A DNA stretch of 64,000 nucleotides from Sphingomonas sp. J315. GTDB taxonomy: Bacteria > Pseudomonadota > Alphaproteobacteria > Sphingomonadales > Sphingomonadaceae. Below, piece after piece: positions 25,427 through 33,649 of this stretch. Position numbers and translations under genes: made by a program. The stretch lies in assembly GCF_024666595.1 (NCBI RefSeq), contig NZ_CP088296.1, forward strand, positions 3,586,501 through 3,650,500. The letters are read 5' to 3'. The notes under the pieces were generated by a model. The model saw only the letters and a list, made by a program, of their open reading frames with translations, did no database searches and had not been told where the DNA came from. How positions within the stretch are numbered: the first letter of the stretch is position 1; every line of letters begins with the position of its first letter.

Positions 25427-26898
25427 ACGCCGTGACGATGGGCGTGCCGACGCTTCCCTATAGCTATGCGCGCAACCATGGCGTGGTGCTGCGCGTGGGA
25501 ACGGGCGGCTTGGAATGCCTCCACCGCAGCGATGCGGGGCTGGATGCATTGCTCGAGGTACAGCGGATCGCGCCCGGCATCCATTTCGTCGCGGTCGCCG
25601 ACGCCGAGTTCGACCAGGCGCTCGCCGCCAGCTATTCGGGCAGCGCCGGGGCTGCGGCAGAACTGGACCTTGGCGGCATGGACCTTGCCGCGCTCGCCGA
25701 CAGTGCGGCGGCGGTCGACGATCTGCTCGACTCGCGCGACGATTCACCGGTGATCCGCCTGATCAACGCGCTGTTGCTGGAGGCAGTGAAGGAAGGGGCT
25801 TCGGACGTGCATGTCGAGACGCAGGAAAAGCGTGTCGTCGTGCGCTTTCGCATCGACGGCGTGTTGCGCGACAAGCTCGAGCCGCGCCGCGAGCTCGCAC
25901 CGCTGCTGGTCAGCCGGATCAAGGTGATGGCGAAGCTCGACATTGCCGAGAAGCGCGTGCCGCAGGACGGGCGCGTGACGCTGCGCATCGGCGGGCATGA
26001 CGTTGACGCCCGTGTATCGACCATTCCGACCCAGCATGGCGAGCGGGTGGTGATGCGCTTGCTGGAGAAGGGCTCGCTCAAGCTCGACATGGAGGCGCTG
26101 GGGATGAGCGCGCGCGACCGGGCGGTGTTCGCGCGGTTGCTCGAACGGCCGCACGGGATGCTGCTGGTCACCGGTCCCACCGGGTCGGGCAAGACGACCA
26201 GCCTCTATGCCGCGCTCCAGCGGCTCAATGACCGCAAACGCAACATCATGACGGTGGAAGATCCCATCGAGTATGAACTTGCCGGGGTGGCGCAGACTCA
26301 GGTGAATGCGCGGACGGGCATGACGTTCGCGCGGGGACTACGCGCGATCCTGCGGCAGGACCCGGACGTTATCATGGTCGGCGAAATCCGCGATCAGGAG
26401 ACCGCCGAGGTTGCGGTGCGATCGGCGATGACCGGGCATTTCGTGCTGTCGACGCTGCACACCAACAGCGCGGTCGGATCGGTCACGCGGCTGATCGACA
26501 TGGGGGTCGAGCGCTACCTGCTCGCACCGATGCTGGTCGGTGTGGCGGCGCAGCGGCTGGTGCGGCGGCTGTGCCCCACTTGCCGGACACAGGATATCGC
26601 GAGCGATGCCGATGCGGCGCTGCTCGGCGGCGCGCTGAAGGCGGGCGACCCGGTGTGGCGTGCGGTCGGGTGCGAGGCATGCCATGGCGACGGCTATCGC
26701 GGGCGCGCTGGCCTGTACGAGGTGGTCGCGGTGGACGACGTGTTTCAGGCGATGATCCATGACGGCGCGTCGGAAGCGGAGATTGAGGCGCATGCGCGGC
26801 GCGAGAACCCGTCGCTGCTCGACGATGGCGTGGACAAGGTGAGGTCCGGGGTGACGACGGTCGAGGAAGTCGCGCGGGTGGTGAGGGACGAGGGCTAG
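25423..26898 (+). CDS. gspE: Type II secretion system ATPase GspE
   Basis: A 491-residue cytoplasmic ATPase that powers pseudopilus assembly. GTG start inside the gspM stop. Features in order: short N1E domain, ASDVHVETQEKRVVVRFRID near 127, Walker A GPTGSGKTTS near 248, aspartate box and Walker B (DPDVIMVGEIRDQETAEVAV), His box (GHFVLSTLHTNSAVGSVTRL), and the zinc tetracysteine CPTC...CEAC around 384-424. Length and motifs are complete. Confidence 0.96.
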   Translation: MNAVTMGVPTLPYSYARNHGVVLRVGTGGLECLHRSDAGLDALLEVQRIAPGIHFVAVADAEFDQALAASYSGSAGAAAELDLGGMDLAALADSAAAVDDLLDSRDDSPVIRLINALLLEAVKEGASDVHVETQEKRVVVRFRIDGVLRDKLEPRRELAPLLVSRIKVMAKLDIAEKRVPQDGRVTLRIGGHDVDARVSTIPTQHGERVVMRLLEKGSLKLDMEALGMSARDRAVFARLLERPHGMLLVTGPTGSGKTTSLYAALQRLNDRKRNIMTVEDPIEYELAGVAQTQVNARTGMTFARGLRAILRQDPDVIMVGEIRDQETAEVAVRSAMTGHFVLSTLHTNSAVGSVTRLIDMGVERYLLAPMLVGVAAQRLVRRLCPTCRTQDIASDADAALLGGALKAGDPVWRAVGCEACHGDGYRGRAGLYEVVAVDDVFQAMIHDGASEAEIEAHARRENPSLLDDGVDKVRSGVTTVEEVARVVRDEG

Positions 26899-28121
26899 TG
26901 GCCGCCTTCGCCTATCGCGCCGCCGACCGGACCGGCGCGCAGAAAAAGGGTGTCGTCGAGGCCTCGAGCCCCGCTGCGGCGCGCGCGATGCTGCGCGATC
27001 AGGGGCTGTTGCCGCTGGCGGTCGAGGCGGCGGGCGAACGGCGGTCGGTCGGGAGCATCCAGCTGCCCCGGCTCGGCCGCTCCGGCATGAATGCGCGCGA
27101 GTTGGCGACGGCAACGCGGCAGATTGCCACCCTGGTCGGATCGGACATTCCGGTCGAGGAAGCGCTGCGGCTCGCGGCGAGCCAGTCGGAAACGCAGCGC
27201 GTGTCGGCAATCCTGATGGAGGTGCGCGGCGCGATCCTCGACGGGCGCAGCTTTGCGAGCGCGCTGTCGACGCATCCCAAGACCTTTCCCGAATTCTACC
27301 GCGCATCGGTCGCGGCGGGGGAGGCGTCGGGGAAACTGACTGACGTGCTCGGCCACCTCGCGCATTTCGTCGAGAACCGTCAGGCAAATGCGCAGAAACT
27401 GCAGCTGGCACTGCTCTATCCCGGACTGCTGGCGACGGTGTCGCTGGGCGTGATCGTGCTGCTGCTGGTCTATGTCATCCCGGATATCGTCAATGTGTTC
27501 GTGTCGCGCGGGACCGATCTGCCGCTGCTGACCCGCGTGCTGATCGCGGTGTCGGGCTTTTTGCAGGATTGGGGGCTGTATATCCTGATCGCGGGATTGA
27601 TCGGGATTGTCCTGTTCAACCGCTGGGCGGCAATCCCGGCGAACAAGTTGAGGGTGCATCGCGGCTTTACCGAGCGCTGGCCGTTCAGGCGCTTCTCCCG
27701 CCAGCATAACGCCGCGCGCTTCGCCGGGAGCCTCGCGACCCTGGTCGAAAGCGCGGTGCCGCTGGTCGAGGCGCTGCACGCCGCTGCAGCGGTGACGCCG
27801 AACCTGTGGGTGCGCGATCGCGCACTCCATGTCGCGGCACGGGTGCGCGAAGGCATAAGCCTGCGCGCGGCGATGGCCGAAGCCGGGGTGTTCCCGCTGA
27901 TGCTGACCGCGATCGTCGCCTCGGGTGAGGCATCGGGCAAGCTCGGCCCTGCGCTGTCGCGTGCCGCGGATGAACTCGACCGCGAGCTCGACGCGGTGAC
28001 GACCGCGCTGGTGGCGCTGGTCGAGCCGATGGTGCTGCTGCTGATGGGCGGCATCGTGCTGATGATGGTGCTGGCGATCCTGCTGCCGATCATCAATCTG
28101 AACGATCTGGTGACGTTGTAA
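26898..28121 (+). CDS. gspF: Type II secretion inner-membrane platform protein GspF
   Basis: A 407-residue polytopic protein at the centre of the platform. N-terminal FAYRAADRTGAQKKGVVEAS is typical of GspF/PilC. Two T2SSF cytosolic domains follow, each with the Glu-containing motif (ASVAAGEASGKLTDVLGHLA near 135; AIVASGEASGKLGPALSRAA near 337). Three membrane helices are visible: LATVSLGVIVLLLVYVIPDI, LYILIAGLIGIVLF and MVLLLMGGIVLMMVLAILLP. The GTG start shares one base with the gspE stop (TAGTG). Last gene of the L-M-E-F unit; a hairpin-rich gap follows. Confidence 0.96.
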   Translation: MAAFAYRAADRTGAQKKGVVEASSPAAARAMLRDQGLLPLAVEAAGERRSVGSIQLPRLGRSGMNARELATATRQIATLVGSDIPVEEALRLAASQSETQRVSAILMEVRGAILDGRSFASALSTHPKTFPEFYRASVAAGEASGKLTDVLGHLAHFVENRQANAQKLQLALLYPGLLATVSLGVIVLLLVYVIPDIVNVFVSRGTDLPLLTRVLIAVSGFLQDWGLYILIAGLIGIVLFNRWAAIPANKLRVHRGFTERWPFRRFSRQHNAARFAGSLATLVESAVPLVEALHAAAAVTPNLWVRDRALHVAARVREGISLRAAMAEAGVFPLMLTAIVASGEASGKLGPALSRAADELDRELDAVTTALVALVEPMVLLLMGGIVLMMVLAILLPIINLNDLVTL

Positions 28122-28148
28122 GGCGGACTTGCCCGCCCAGTGCTCGTC

Positions 28149-28169
28149 ACCCTGAACTTGTTTCAGGGT
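28149..28169. repeat. Short palindromic repeat (hairpin) after gspF
   Basis: ACCCTGAA and TTCAGGGT form a perfect 8-bp stem around CTTGT. It lies between the convergent gspF and gspN, about 30 bases past the gspF stop. It has the look of the dispersed intergenic palindromes common in sphingomonads, and may serve as a bidirectional terminator or mRNA-stabilising element. No U-run follows. Confidence 0.7.
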
Positions 28170-28209
28170 TCACCGCTTCCGGGGTGACCCGTCGCTAGTG
28201 GCACGGTGG

Positions 28210-28230
28210 ATGCTGAAACGAGTTCAGCAT
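28210..28230. repeat. Second short palindromic repeat (hairpin) between gspF and gspN
   Basis: ATGCTGAA and TTCAGCAT form a perfect 8-bp stem around ACGAG. It shares the CTGAA/TTCAG core and the five-base loop with the hairpin at 28149-28169, so the two look like members of one repeat family arranged about 40 bases apart. Confidence 0.7.
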
Positions 28231-28253
28231 GACGGATTGGGGAGGGGGAGCGC

Positions 28254-28961
28254 TTAAAGCTCCCCGGCGATGCTCGCCCCGGCGGGTAGCCCGGCGAAGG
28301 GCAGGATGCGCGCGCCTTCGGGCGTCATGCGGATCGTGAGCTGGCCGTCCTCGCTGAGCGTCGCGGTCATCAGGATCTGGCGACGCTGGGTGCGGGGGGT
28401 GAGGCGGATCTGGGTGGTGGTGCCGATCTTTTCGGAAGTCAGCAGTAGCGGGGGGACGGGAACTGCTGCGCCACCGCCCTTGGGCGTGCAGGTGCCGGCG
28501 TCGGTGGTGAGGCGGCCGTCGATGCCCTGGCTGGAGCCGCCGACCGCGATCCGGTCGAACTCGAGCTGCATGACCATGTCGCAGGTGAAGGGGAGATTGG
28601 GCTGAAGCGCCTGAAGCAGCGCGGCGTGGCTGCTGCCGCTGACCTTGTCGAGCACGGTGCTGGAGAAGCCCGCCAGCGCGCGACCGCCCATGTCGGTATC
28701 GGGGCCGGTCGCGGTCCAGTCCGCCGCGAACCCGAGGCTGGTGAGCGAGCGCAGCGGCGCCCAGTGCCACTCGAACTTGCTGCCGCCCGAAACGCCGACC
28801 TCGCCATTCCACACCGTTCCGGCGACGCCGGTGCGCCACGGGCGGTTCTTGACGAACACGCTGGCGGGCATGGTCGCGACCATGGCGAGGGCATAAGCCG
28901 CTATGCCCAGCACCACGAAGACGGTAAGACGCCGCCGAGCCGACCAGGATGCCCGTGACAA
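28254..28961 (-). CDS. gspN: Type II secretion system protein GspN
   Basis: A T2SSN-type protein of about 235 residues (257 from the alternative ATG 29027). One membrane helix near the N-terminus (LTVFVVLGIAAYALAMVAT), then a periplasmic beta-rich region with GVAGTVWNGEVGVSGGS (the V-W-N/S-G motif of GspN) and WHWAPLRSLTSLGFAADW. The C-terminal half ends in QLTIRMTPEGARILPFAGLP. I prefer TTG 28961 because codon use upstream of it looks non-coding and the longer start would run 66 bases into the opposite gene. It faces gspF tail to tail. Confidence 0.85.
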   Translation of the reverse strand: MSRASWSARRRLTVFVVLGIAAYALAMVATMPASVFVKNRPWRTGVAGTVWNGEVGVSGGSKFEWHWAPLRSLTSLGFAADWTATGPDTDMGGRALAGFSSTVLDKVSGSSHAALLQALQPNLPFTCDMVMQLEFDRIAVGGSSQGIDGRLTTDAGTCTPKGGGAAVPVPPLLLTSEKIGTTTQIRLTPRTQRRQILMTATLSEDGQLTIRMTPEGARILPFAGLPAGASIAGEL

Positions 28962-30013
28962 TGCCGCCGATTCGACGCCGTGCGCTACTGACCGCTCTGG
29001 GATCGGGGCTGATAGTGCCGTCGGCATTGGTCGCTGGTCCCTCTGTCTTCGCGGCCGACAAGGTCAAGCGTGACAAGCGGCCGGTGGCGTTGCTGCTGCC
29101 CCTGTCGGGGCCGCGTGCCGCGCTGGGCCATAGCATGCGTCAGGCAGTGTTGCTCGCTGATTCTGGGCCGGAAATCACCGCTTATGATACCGGCGGGACG
29201 CCCGAGGGTGCGGCGCTGGCGGCGCGCAATGCGCTCAAAGCCAAGGCTGCAATGATCCTGGGGCCGGTGACTGCCGAGGAGCTCAACGCGGTGACGACGG
29301 AGGTGGCGCGGCGGGTGCCGGTGATCGCCTTTACCAATAACGCGGTCGCGCGCGGGCCAGGCAGTTTCGTGTTCGGGATCACCCCGGCCCAGGTGACCAG
29401 CGCGGTGCTGCGCTATGCCCGATCGCGCGGGGTGCGCAGTGTCGTGGTGGTCGATGACGGATCGCCGTGGAGCGTTGCGGCGGCGCTGGCGGCGGGGAAG
29501 ATGCAGAGCGAGGTCGGGCTGGACGTGCGGTCGCTGACTGTGGTCGAGGGACAGCCTTTGCCGGCCGCAGGCGATGCGCCCGATGCGGTGTTGCTGCCGG
29601 GGAGCGGCGAAGCGGTGCTGGCGGCGGCGCGCAACCTGAAAGGGACCGGCGTGCAGCTGCTCGGCACGGTGCAGGCGCTCGACCACCGGCCTTCTGCGCT
29701 CGAGGCACTGGACGGTGCGTGGATCGCCAGCCCCGATCCGGCGGCGTTCGGACGCTTTGCGGGCGAATACCGATCGCGTCATGGCGATACGCCGGGGGCG
29801 CTGGCGGCGCTCGCCTTTGACGCGGGCGGGGTGGTCAAGACGTTACGCGACAAGGGGTCGCTGGACGAGGCGGCGCTGCTGGCGGAGACGAACTACACCT
29901 GCGTGACTGGCAATGCGCGGTTCCGGAGTGATGGCAGCGTGGCGCGCGAGCTGGCGATCCTGGTCGCCGGGGCACAGGGCTATGCACCGGTGGCGGTGAG
30001 CCTGGGGGCGTGA
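28961..30013 (+). CDS. Periplasmic binding protein-like (type 1) protein, penicillin-binding-protein-activator/ABC substrate-binding family
   Basis: A 350-residue exported protein. The N-terminus PPIRRRALLTALGSGLIVPS is a twin-arginine-like or Sec signal with positive charges, followed by a hydrophobic stretch and AGPSVFAAD. The mature part is a type-1 periplasmic binding fold: KRPVALLLPLSGPRAALGHS, AAMILGPVTAEELNAVTTEV, VPVIAFTNNAVARGPGSFVF and LAALAFDAGGVVKTLRDKG. Close families are LpoA/penicillin-binding-protein activators and branched-chain amino acid receptors. No permease genes accompany it, so transport is unlikely. It is coupled to gspJ (GTGA) and starts on the same base as gspN, so it belongs to the T2SS locus. 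A role in opening or sensing peptidoglycan for secretin assembly is a guess. Confidence 0.8.
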   Translation: MPPIRRRALLTALGSGLIVPSALVAGPSVFAADKVKRDKRPVALLLPLSGPRAALGHSMRQAVLLADSGPEITAYDTGGTPEGAALAARNALKAKAAMILGPVTAEELNAVTTEVARRVPVIAFTNNAVARGPGSFVFGITPAQVTSAVLRYARSRGVRSVVVVDDGSPWSVAAALAAGKMQSEVGLDVRSLTVVEGQPLPAAGDAPDAVLLPGSGEAVLAAARNLKGTGVQLLGTVQALDHRPSALEALDGAWIASPDPAAFGRFAGEYRSRHGDTPGALAALAFDAGGVVKTLRDKGSLDEAALLAETNYTCVTGNARFRSDGSVARELAILVAGAQGYAPVAVSLGA

Positions 30014-30627
30014 ACGCGCCTATGCCGTCGCCCCGGCGGAGGCCGGGGCCGCTAGAGGCATCGCAGGACGACCCATCGGGCGGCCCCGGCCTGCGCCGGG
30101 GCGACGATGGGTTTACGTTGCTCGAACTCATCATCTCGCTGGGGTTGTTCGCGCTGATCGCGGTGGCGGGGCTGACGTTGCTCAACAGCGTGATGACGAC
30201 GCAGGAGCGGACCGAAGGGCGGCTCGACCGGACGGCGGCGATCCAGCGGACGATGTTCGTGCTGCAGAGCGACCTCGATCAGATTACGCGCGGCGCGGTG
30301 AGCGGTGGGGGGAGCAATGTCGCCTTTACGCGTGTCGCTGCGGGAATGGGCGGGCCGCCGGTGCCGCTGCGCTATGCCGCGACCGGGGGCGCCTTGGTCC
30401 GTGCCGCGCCGCAGCCGCAGCTGTTGCTGACGGGGGTGAGCGGCGTGCGCTGGCGCTTTCTCGACGGACAACGCTGGGTCGATCGCTGGCCGCCGAATGC
30501 GGAGCGCAAGGACGAGTGGCCGCGCGCGGTGCAGGTCGAGATGCAGCTGGCGGGTGAGCGCGGGCCGCAGGGGACGCTGCGTCGCGTGGTGGCGCTGCCG
30601 GTCCGGCCGCAGGATGAACCGCAATGA
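30010..30627 (+). CDS. gspJ: Type II secretion minor pseudopilin GspJ with repeat-derived leader
   Basis: A 205-residue minor pseudopilin. The prepilin site is RRGDDG|FTLLELIISLGL with Glu at +5, so cleavage would be after Gly34. The leader is unusually long because residues 6-33 are encoded by an imperfect 25-bp inverted repeat (30026-30050 and 30082-30106) that reads in frame as PSPRRRPGP...GGPGLRRGD. The mature part is a normal GspJ: ALIAVAGLTLLNSVMTTQER, QRTMFVLQSDLDQITRGAVS, RRVVALPVRPQDEPQ. GTG start overlaps the upstream stop; the stop overlaps gspK. Confidence 0.92.
   Translation: MNAPMPSPRRRPGPLEASQDDPSGGPGLRRGDDGFTLLELIISLGLFALIAVAGLTLLNSVMTTQERTEGRLDRTAAIQRTMFVLQSDLDQITRGAVSGGGSNVAFTRVAAGMGGPPVPLRYAATGGALVRAAPQPQLLLTGVSGVRWRFLDGQRWVDRWPPNAERKDEWPRAVQVEMQLAGERGPQGTLRRVVALPVRPQDEPQ
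30026..30106. repeat. Inverted repeat (25-bp arms) inside the gspJ prepilin leader
   Basis: CGTCGCCCCGGCGGAGGCC at 30026 onward pairs with the arm at 30082-30106; 24 of 25 positions are complementary, with a 31-base interior. The translated form (RRRPGP ... PGLRRGD) is the one commonly seen where sphingomonad intergenic palindromes are read through. It appears to have landed in frame within the leader of gspJ, upstream of the peptidase site. Confidence 0.8.
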
Positions 30628-31499
30628 CCCGGCGCGACGACGAGCAGGGCATGATCCTGGTCAATGTGCTGATGTTCGTCGCTATCGCCAGCGGGCTGGT
30701 GCTGCTGATGATCGGACGCGAGGAGCTGGCGCTCGACCGGGCGCTGCGCAGTCGCGAGGCGGCGCGGGCGGCGGCGATCGTGCGCGGGGGCGAGCTGTCG
30801 GCGCTTGCCGCGCTCCAGCGCGATGCGCTGGCCGCGCCGCAAGTGGACCATGCGGGCGAGGAGTGGGCGTCGATCGGGGCCAATGGCGCGACGATCGACG
30901 GGGGCACGTTCGATTTGGCGGTCAGCGATGCCGAGGGGCGGTTCAACGTCAACATGCTGCGCAGCGGTGACGCGGTCCCGGTGATCCTGTTCCAGAAGCT
31001 CGCGCGGATCGCCGGGCTGGACGAGCAGCATACGGTTGAGGCGATCGCCTATATCCGAACGCAAGGGCCGGTCAGCGATGTGCGGCCGATCCGGCTGATC
31101 CCCGGCGCGGACCCGGCGGCGATTGCGCGGCTGGAGCGGATGGTGACGGCGCTGCCCGGCAAGACCACGATCAACCTGAATGCCGCGGATCAGGAGCTGC
31201 TGGCGTTCCTGATCGGCGATCCGGTCGCGGCCGAGCGGATCGTCGCGATCCGCAAGCGCAACGGGCAGATCACGTTGCGCGACCTGTCCGATCTCAAGGT
31301 CAGCCAGCCGCCGGGGACGGCGTTCAGCTCCAACACCTATTGGACGCGGGTGCGCGCGAAGATTGGCGATACGACTCAGCAGGGGGCAACGCTGATCCAG
31401 CGGCGGCGGACGCCTGAGGGCAAGGTTGAGACTGTGCCGGTGGCACGCTGGCGCAACGCGGCGGTGCCGCCCGAGGCTCCAGCGCTCGCGGGCGGTTGA
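30624..31499 (+). CDS. gspK: Type II secretion minor pseudopilin GspK
   Basis: A 291-residue pseudopilin, the largest of the tip complex. Prepilin site DDEQG|MILVNVLMFVAIA, lacking the +5 Glu as is usual for GspK. The T2SSK domain follows: FDLAVSDAEGRFNVNMLRSG with the acidic site, TTINLNAADQELLAFLIGDP, and a helix-hairpin-helix-like DRITLRDLSDLKV region. Overlaps gspJ by four bases. Last T2SS gene in the block; a prepilin peptidase (GspO) is not in this window. Confidence 0.93.
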   Translation: MTRRDDEQGMILVNVLMFVAIASGLVLLMIGREELALDRALRSREAARAAAIVRGGELSALAALQRDALAAPQVDHAGEEWASIGANGATIDGGTFDLAVSDAEGRFNVNMLRSGDAVPVILFQKLARIAGLDEQHTVEAIAYIRTQGPVSDVRPIRLIPGADPAAIARLERMVTALPGKTTINLNAADQELLAFLIGDPVAAERIVAIRKRNGQITLRDLSDLKVSQPPGTAFSSNTYWTRVRAKIGDTTQQGATLIQRRRTPEGKVETVPVARWRNAAVPPEAPALAGG

Positions 31500-31504
31500 A
31501 ATTT

Positions 31505-31523
31505 ATGTGATAAAGTATCATTT
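31505..31523 (+). promoter_or_regulatory. Possible Zur-type operator upstream of the MerC-like gene
   Basis: ATGTGATAAAGTATCATTT contains the inverted repeat TGATA-AAG-TATCA and sits 24 bases before the ATG in an AT-rich island within otherwise GC-rich DNA. Laid over the E. coli Zur box core ATGTTATAATATAACATTT it agrees at 13 of 19 positions by eye. The Zur assignment is inference; a Fur-family or other dimeric repressor would fit equally. Confidence 0.4.
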
Positions 31524-31546
31524 GCCCGCGAGCGAAGGAGTTTGCG

Positions 31547-31996
31547 ATGCGGGCAATGGTGGCGAAATGGTTTGACGGACTGGCGGTTGGCGCTTCGGCG
31601 CTGTGCCTGATCCATTGCCTGGGGCTGCCGTTGCTGATCGCCGCCTTGCCCGCGCTGGCGGGGCGGCTCGATCTGGGCGAGGGGTTTCACCTTGGCGTGC
31701 TGGCGTTTGCATTGCCGGTCAGCGCGGTCGCGCTGGTCGACGGATGGCGGCGGCATCGCGGGCTGACGCCGTTGTTCGTCGGGGCCGCCGGTCTGGCGCT
31801 GTTGGCGGCGGGGCTGGCGTTCGAGGAGTGGGTTGCGGTCGAAACGGGTGTGACGGTGGCGGGGAGTTTGTTGCTGGCCGGGGCGCATGTGGCGAACTGG
31901 CGGGGGGCGGGGTTTGGTCGCCCCCTCGGCACCTCGGTCTCGGTGAGACTTCGCGGCCCCACCCCAACCCCTCCCCTGAAGGGGAGGGGCTTATAG
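31547..31996 (+). CDS. MerC-domain integral membrane protein
   Basis: A 149-residue membrane protein with the MerC pattern: [20 protein letters not shown] near residue 20 (the C-x-x-H-C region that binds soft metals in mercury MerC), then [35 protein letters not shown] and [17 protein letters not shown]. No mer operon surrounds it. A Zur-like operator upstream suggests zinc or general metal handling. The last ~25 residues (from GFGRPLG) are encoded by GC-rich repeat DNA ending in the hairpin at 31968-31989, and the stop lies six bases inside the convergent hutU, so the native protein may have been shorter. GGAG precedes the ATG by six bases. Confidence 0.82.
   Translation: MRAMVAKWFDGLAVGASALCLIHCLGLPLLIAALPALAGRLDLGEGFHLGVLAFALPVSAVALVDGWRRHRGLTPLFVGAAGLALLAAGLAFEEWVAVETGVTVAGSLLLAGAHVANWRGAGFGRPLGTSVSVRLRGPTPTPPLKGRGL
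31968..31989. terminator. Hairpin between convergent MerC-like gene and hutU
   Basis: CCCCTCCCC and GGGGAGGGG form a perfect 9-bp stem with TGAA loop, abutting the end of hutU and lying inside the last codons of the MerC-like gene. It is shared by two convergent genes, so a bidirectional terminator is likely, although no U-run follows. The sequence also has the look of a dispersed sphingomonad palindrome. Confidence 0.65.
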
Positions 31997-33649
31997 GATC
32001 CCCGGCAGGTCTAGTCCCATCTCCCCGGCGCAGGTCTTGGCGATTTCATAGCCCGCGTCGGCGTGGCGCATCACGCCGGTTGCCGGGTCGTTCCATAGCA
32101 CGCGCTCGAGCCGTTTCGCCGCTTCAGGGGTGCCGTCGGCGACGATGACCATGCCGCTATGCTGCGAATAGCCCATGCCGACGCCGCCGCCATGGTGGAG
32201 GGAGACCCAGGTTGCGCCGCTGGCGGTGTTGAGCAGGGCGTTGAGCAGGGGCCAGTCGGATACCGCATCGCTCCCGTCCATCATCGCTTCGGTCTCGCGA
32301 TTGGGGCTGGCGACCGATCCGCTGTCGAGATGGTCGCGACCGATGACGATGGGGGCTTCGAGTTCGCCGCTCGCGACCATCTCGTTGAATGCCAGTGCAA
32401 GGCGATGGCGGTCGCCTAAGCCCACCCAGCAGATGCGCGCGGGCAGCCCCTGGAACGCGATGCGCTCGCGCGCCATGTCGAGCCAGTTGTGGAGGTGGTG
32501 GTTGCCGGGGAGTAGTTCCTTCACCTTCTGATCGGTCTTCCAGATATCCTCCGGGTTGCCGGACAGCGCCGCCCAGCGGAACGGGCCGATACCGCGGCAG
32601 AACAGCGGGCGGATATAGGCGGGGACGAAGCCGGGGAAGGCGAAGGCGTCGGCGACGCCCGCGTCCTTCGCGACCTGACGGATATTGTTGCCATAGTCGA
32701 AGGTGGGCACGCCCATTTCCTCGAACGCGAGCATTGCGCGGACATGGGTGGCCATCGAGGCGCGGGCGGCGGCTTCGACCTCGTGCGGGGCGGTTTCGCG
32801 CTTGGCAAACCACTGGTCGAGCGTCCAGCCGGCGGGAAGGTAGCCGTTGATCGGATCATGTGCGCTGGTCTGGTCGGTGACCATGTCGGGGCGAATCCCG
32901 CGCTTGACCAGTTCGGGGAGCACTTCGGCGGCGTTGCCGAGCAGGCCGACCGAGATGGGTGTGTCCGATGTGTGAATGATTTCAAGCGCTTCGTCGATGC
33001 TGTTTGCAGAGCGATCGAGGTAGCGGGTGCGCAGGCGCATCTCGATGCGGCTCGGCTGGCATTCGATCGCGAGGCATGACGCGCCCGCCATCGTCGCCGC
33101 GAGCGGCTGTGCGCCGCCCATGCCGCCGAGGCCGGCGGTGAGGATCCAGCGGCCCGACAGATCGCCGCCATAATGCTGACGCCCGGCCTCGACGAAGGTT
33201 TCGTAGGTGCCCTGAACGATGCCCTGGGTGCCGATATAGATCCACGACCCCGCAGTCATCTGGCCGTACATCGCCAGCCCCTTGCGGTCGAGTTCGTGGA
33301 AATGCTCCCAGGTTGCCCAATGCGGCACGAGGTTGGAATTGGCGATCAGCACGCGCGGGGCATCGGGATGCGTGCGGAACACGCCAACCGGCTTGCCCGA
33401 CTGGACGAGCAGGGTCTGATCGGCGTCGAGGCGGCGGAGCGTCTCGACGATCTTGTCATAGGCTTCCCAGTTGCGCGCCGCCCGGCCGATCCCGCCATAG
33501 ACGACGAGGCTCTCGGGCGCTTCGGCAACATCCGGGTCGAGATTGTTCATCAACATGCGCAGCGCGGCTTCGGTGAGCCAGCTTTTTGCGGTGCGATCGG
33601 TGCCGGTGGGTGCCTTGATGCGGCGGCTATTGTCGGTGCGGGTGGTCAT
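31991..33649 (-). CDS. hutU: Urocanate hydratase HutU
   Basis: Second step of histidine degradation: converts urocanate to imidazolonepropionate with NAD+ as catalytic cofactor. The 552 residues match the family length. Visible are the N-terminal [36 protein letters not shown] and the NAD-binding [20 protein letters not shown] (about 170-189). C-terminal [20 protein letters not shown] is also present. It overlaps hutG by four bases; the hutI-H-G-U order implies one transcript. Confidence 0.97.
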   Translation of the reverse strand: MTTRTDNSRRIKAPTGTDRTAKSWLTEAALRMLMNNLDPDVAEAPESLVVYGGIGRAARNWEAYDKIVETLRRLDADQTLLVQSGKPVGVFRTHPDAPRVLIANSNLVPHWATWEHFHELDRKGLAMYGQMTAGSWIYIGTQGIVQGTYETFVEAGRQHYGGDLSGRWILTAGLGGMGGAQPLAATMAGASCLAIECQPSRIEMRLRTRYLDRSANSIDEALEIIHTSDTPISVGLLGNAAEVLPELVKRGIRPDMVTDQTSAHDPINGYLPAGWTLDQWFAKRETAPHEVEAAARASMATHVRAMLAFEEMGVPTFDYGNNIRQVAKDAGVADAFAFPGFVPAYIRPLFCRGIGPFRWAALSGNPEDIWKTDQKVKELLPGNHHLHNWLDMARERIAFQGLPARICWVGLGDRHRLALAFNEMVASGELEAPIVIGRDHLDSGSVASPNRETEAMMDGSDAVSDWPLLNALLNTASGATWVSLHHGGGVGMGYSQHSGMVIVADGTPEAAKRLERVLWNDPATGVMRHADAGYEIAKTCAGEMGLDLPGIL

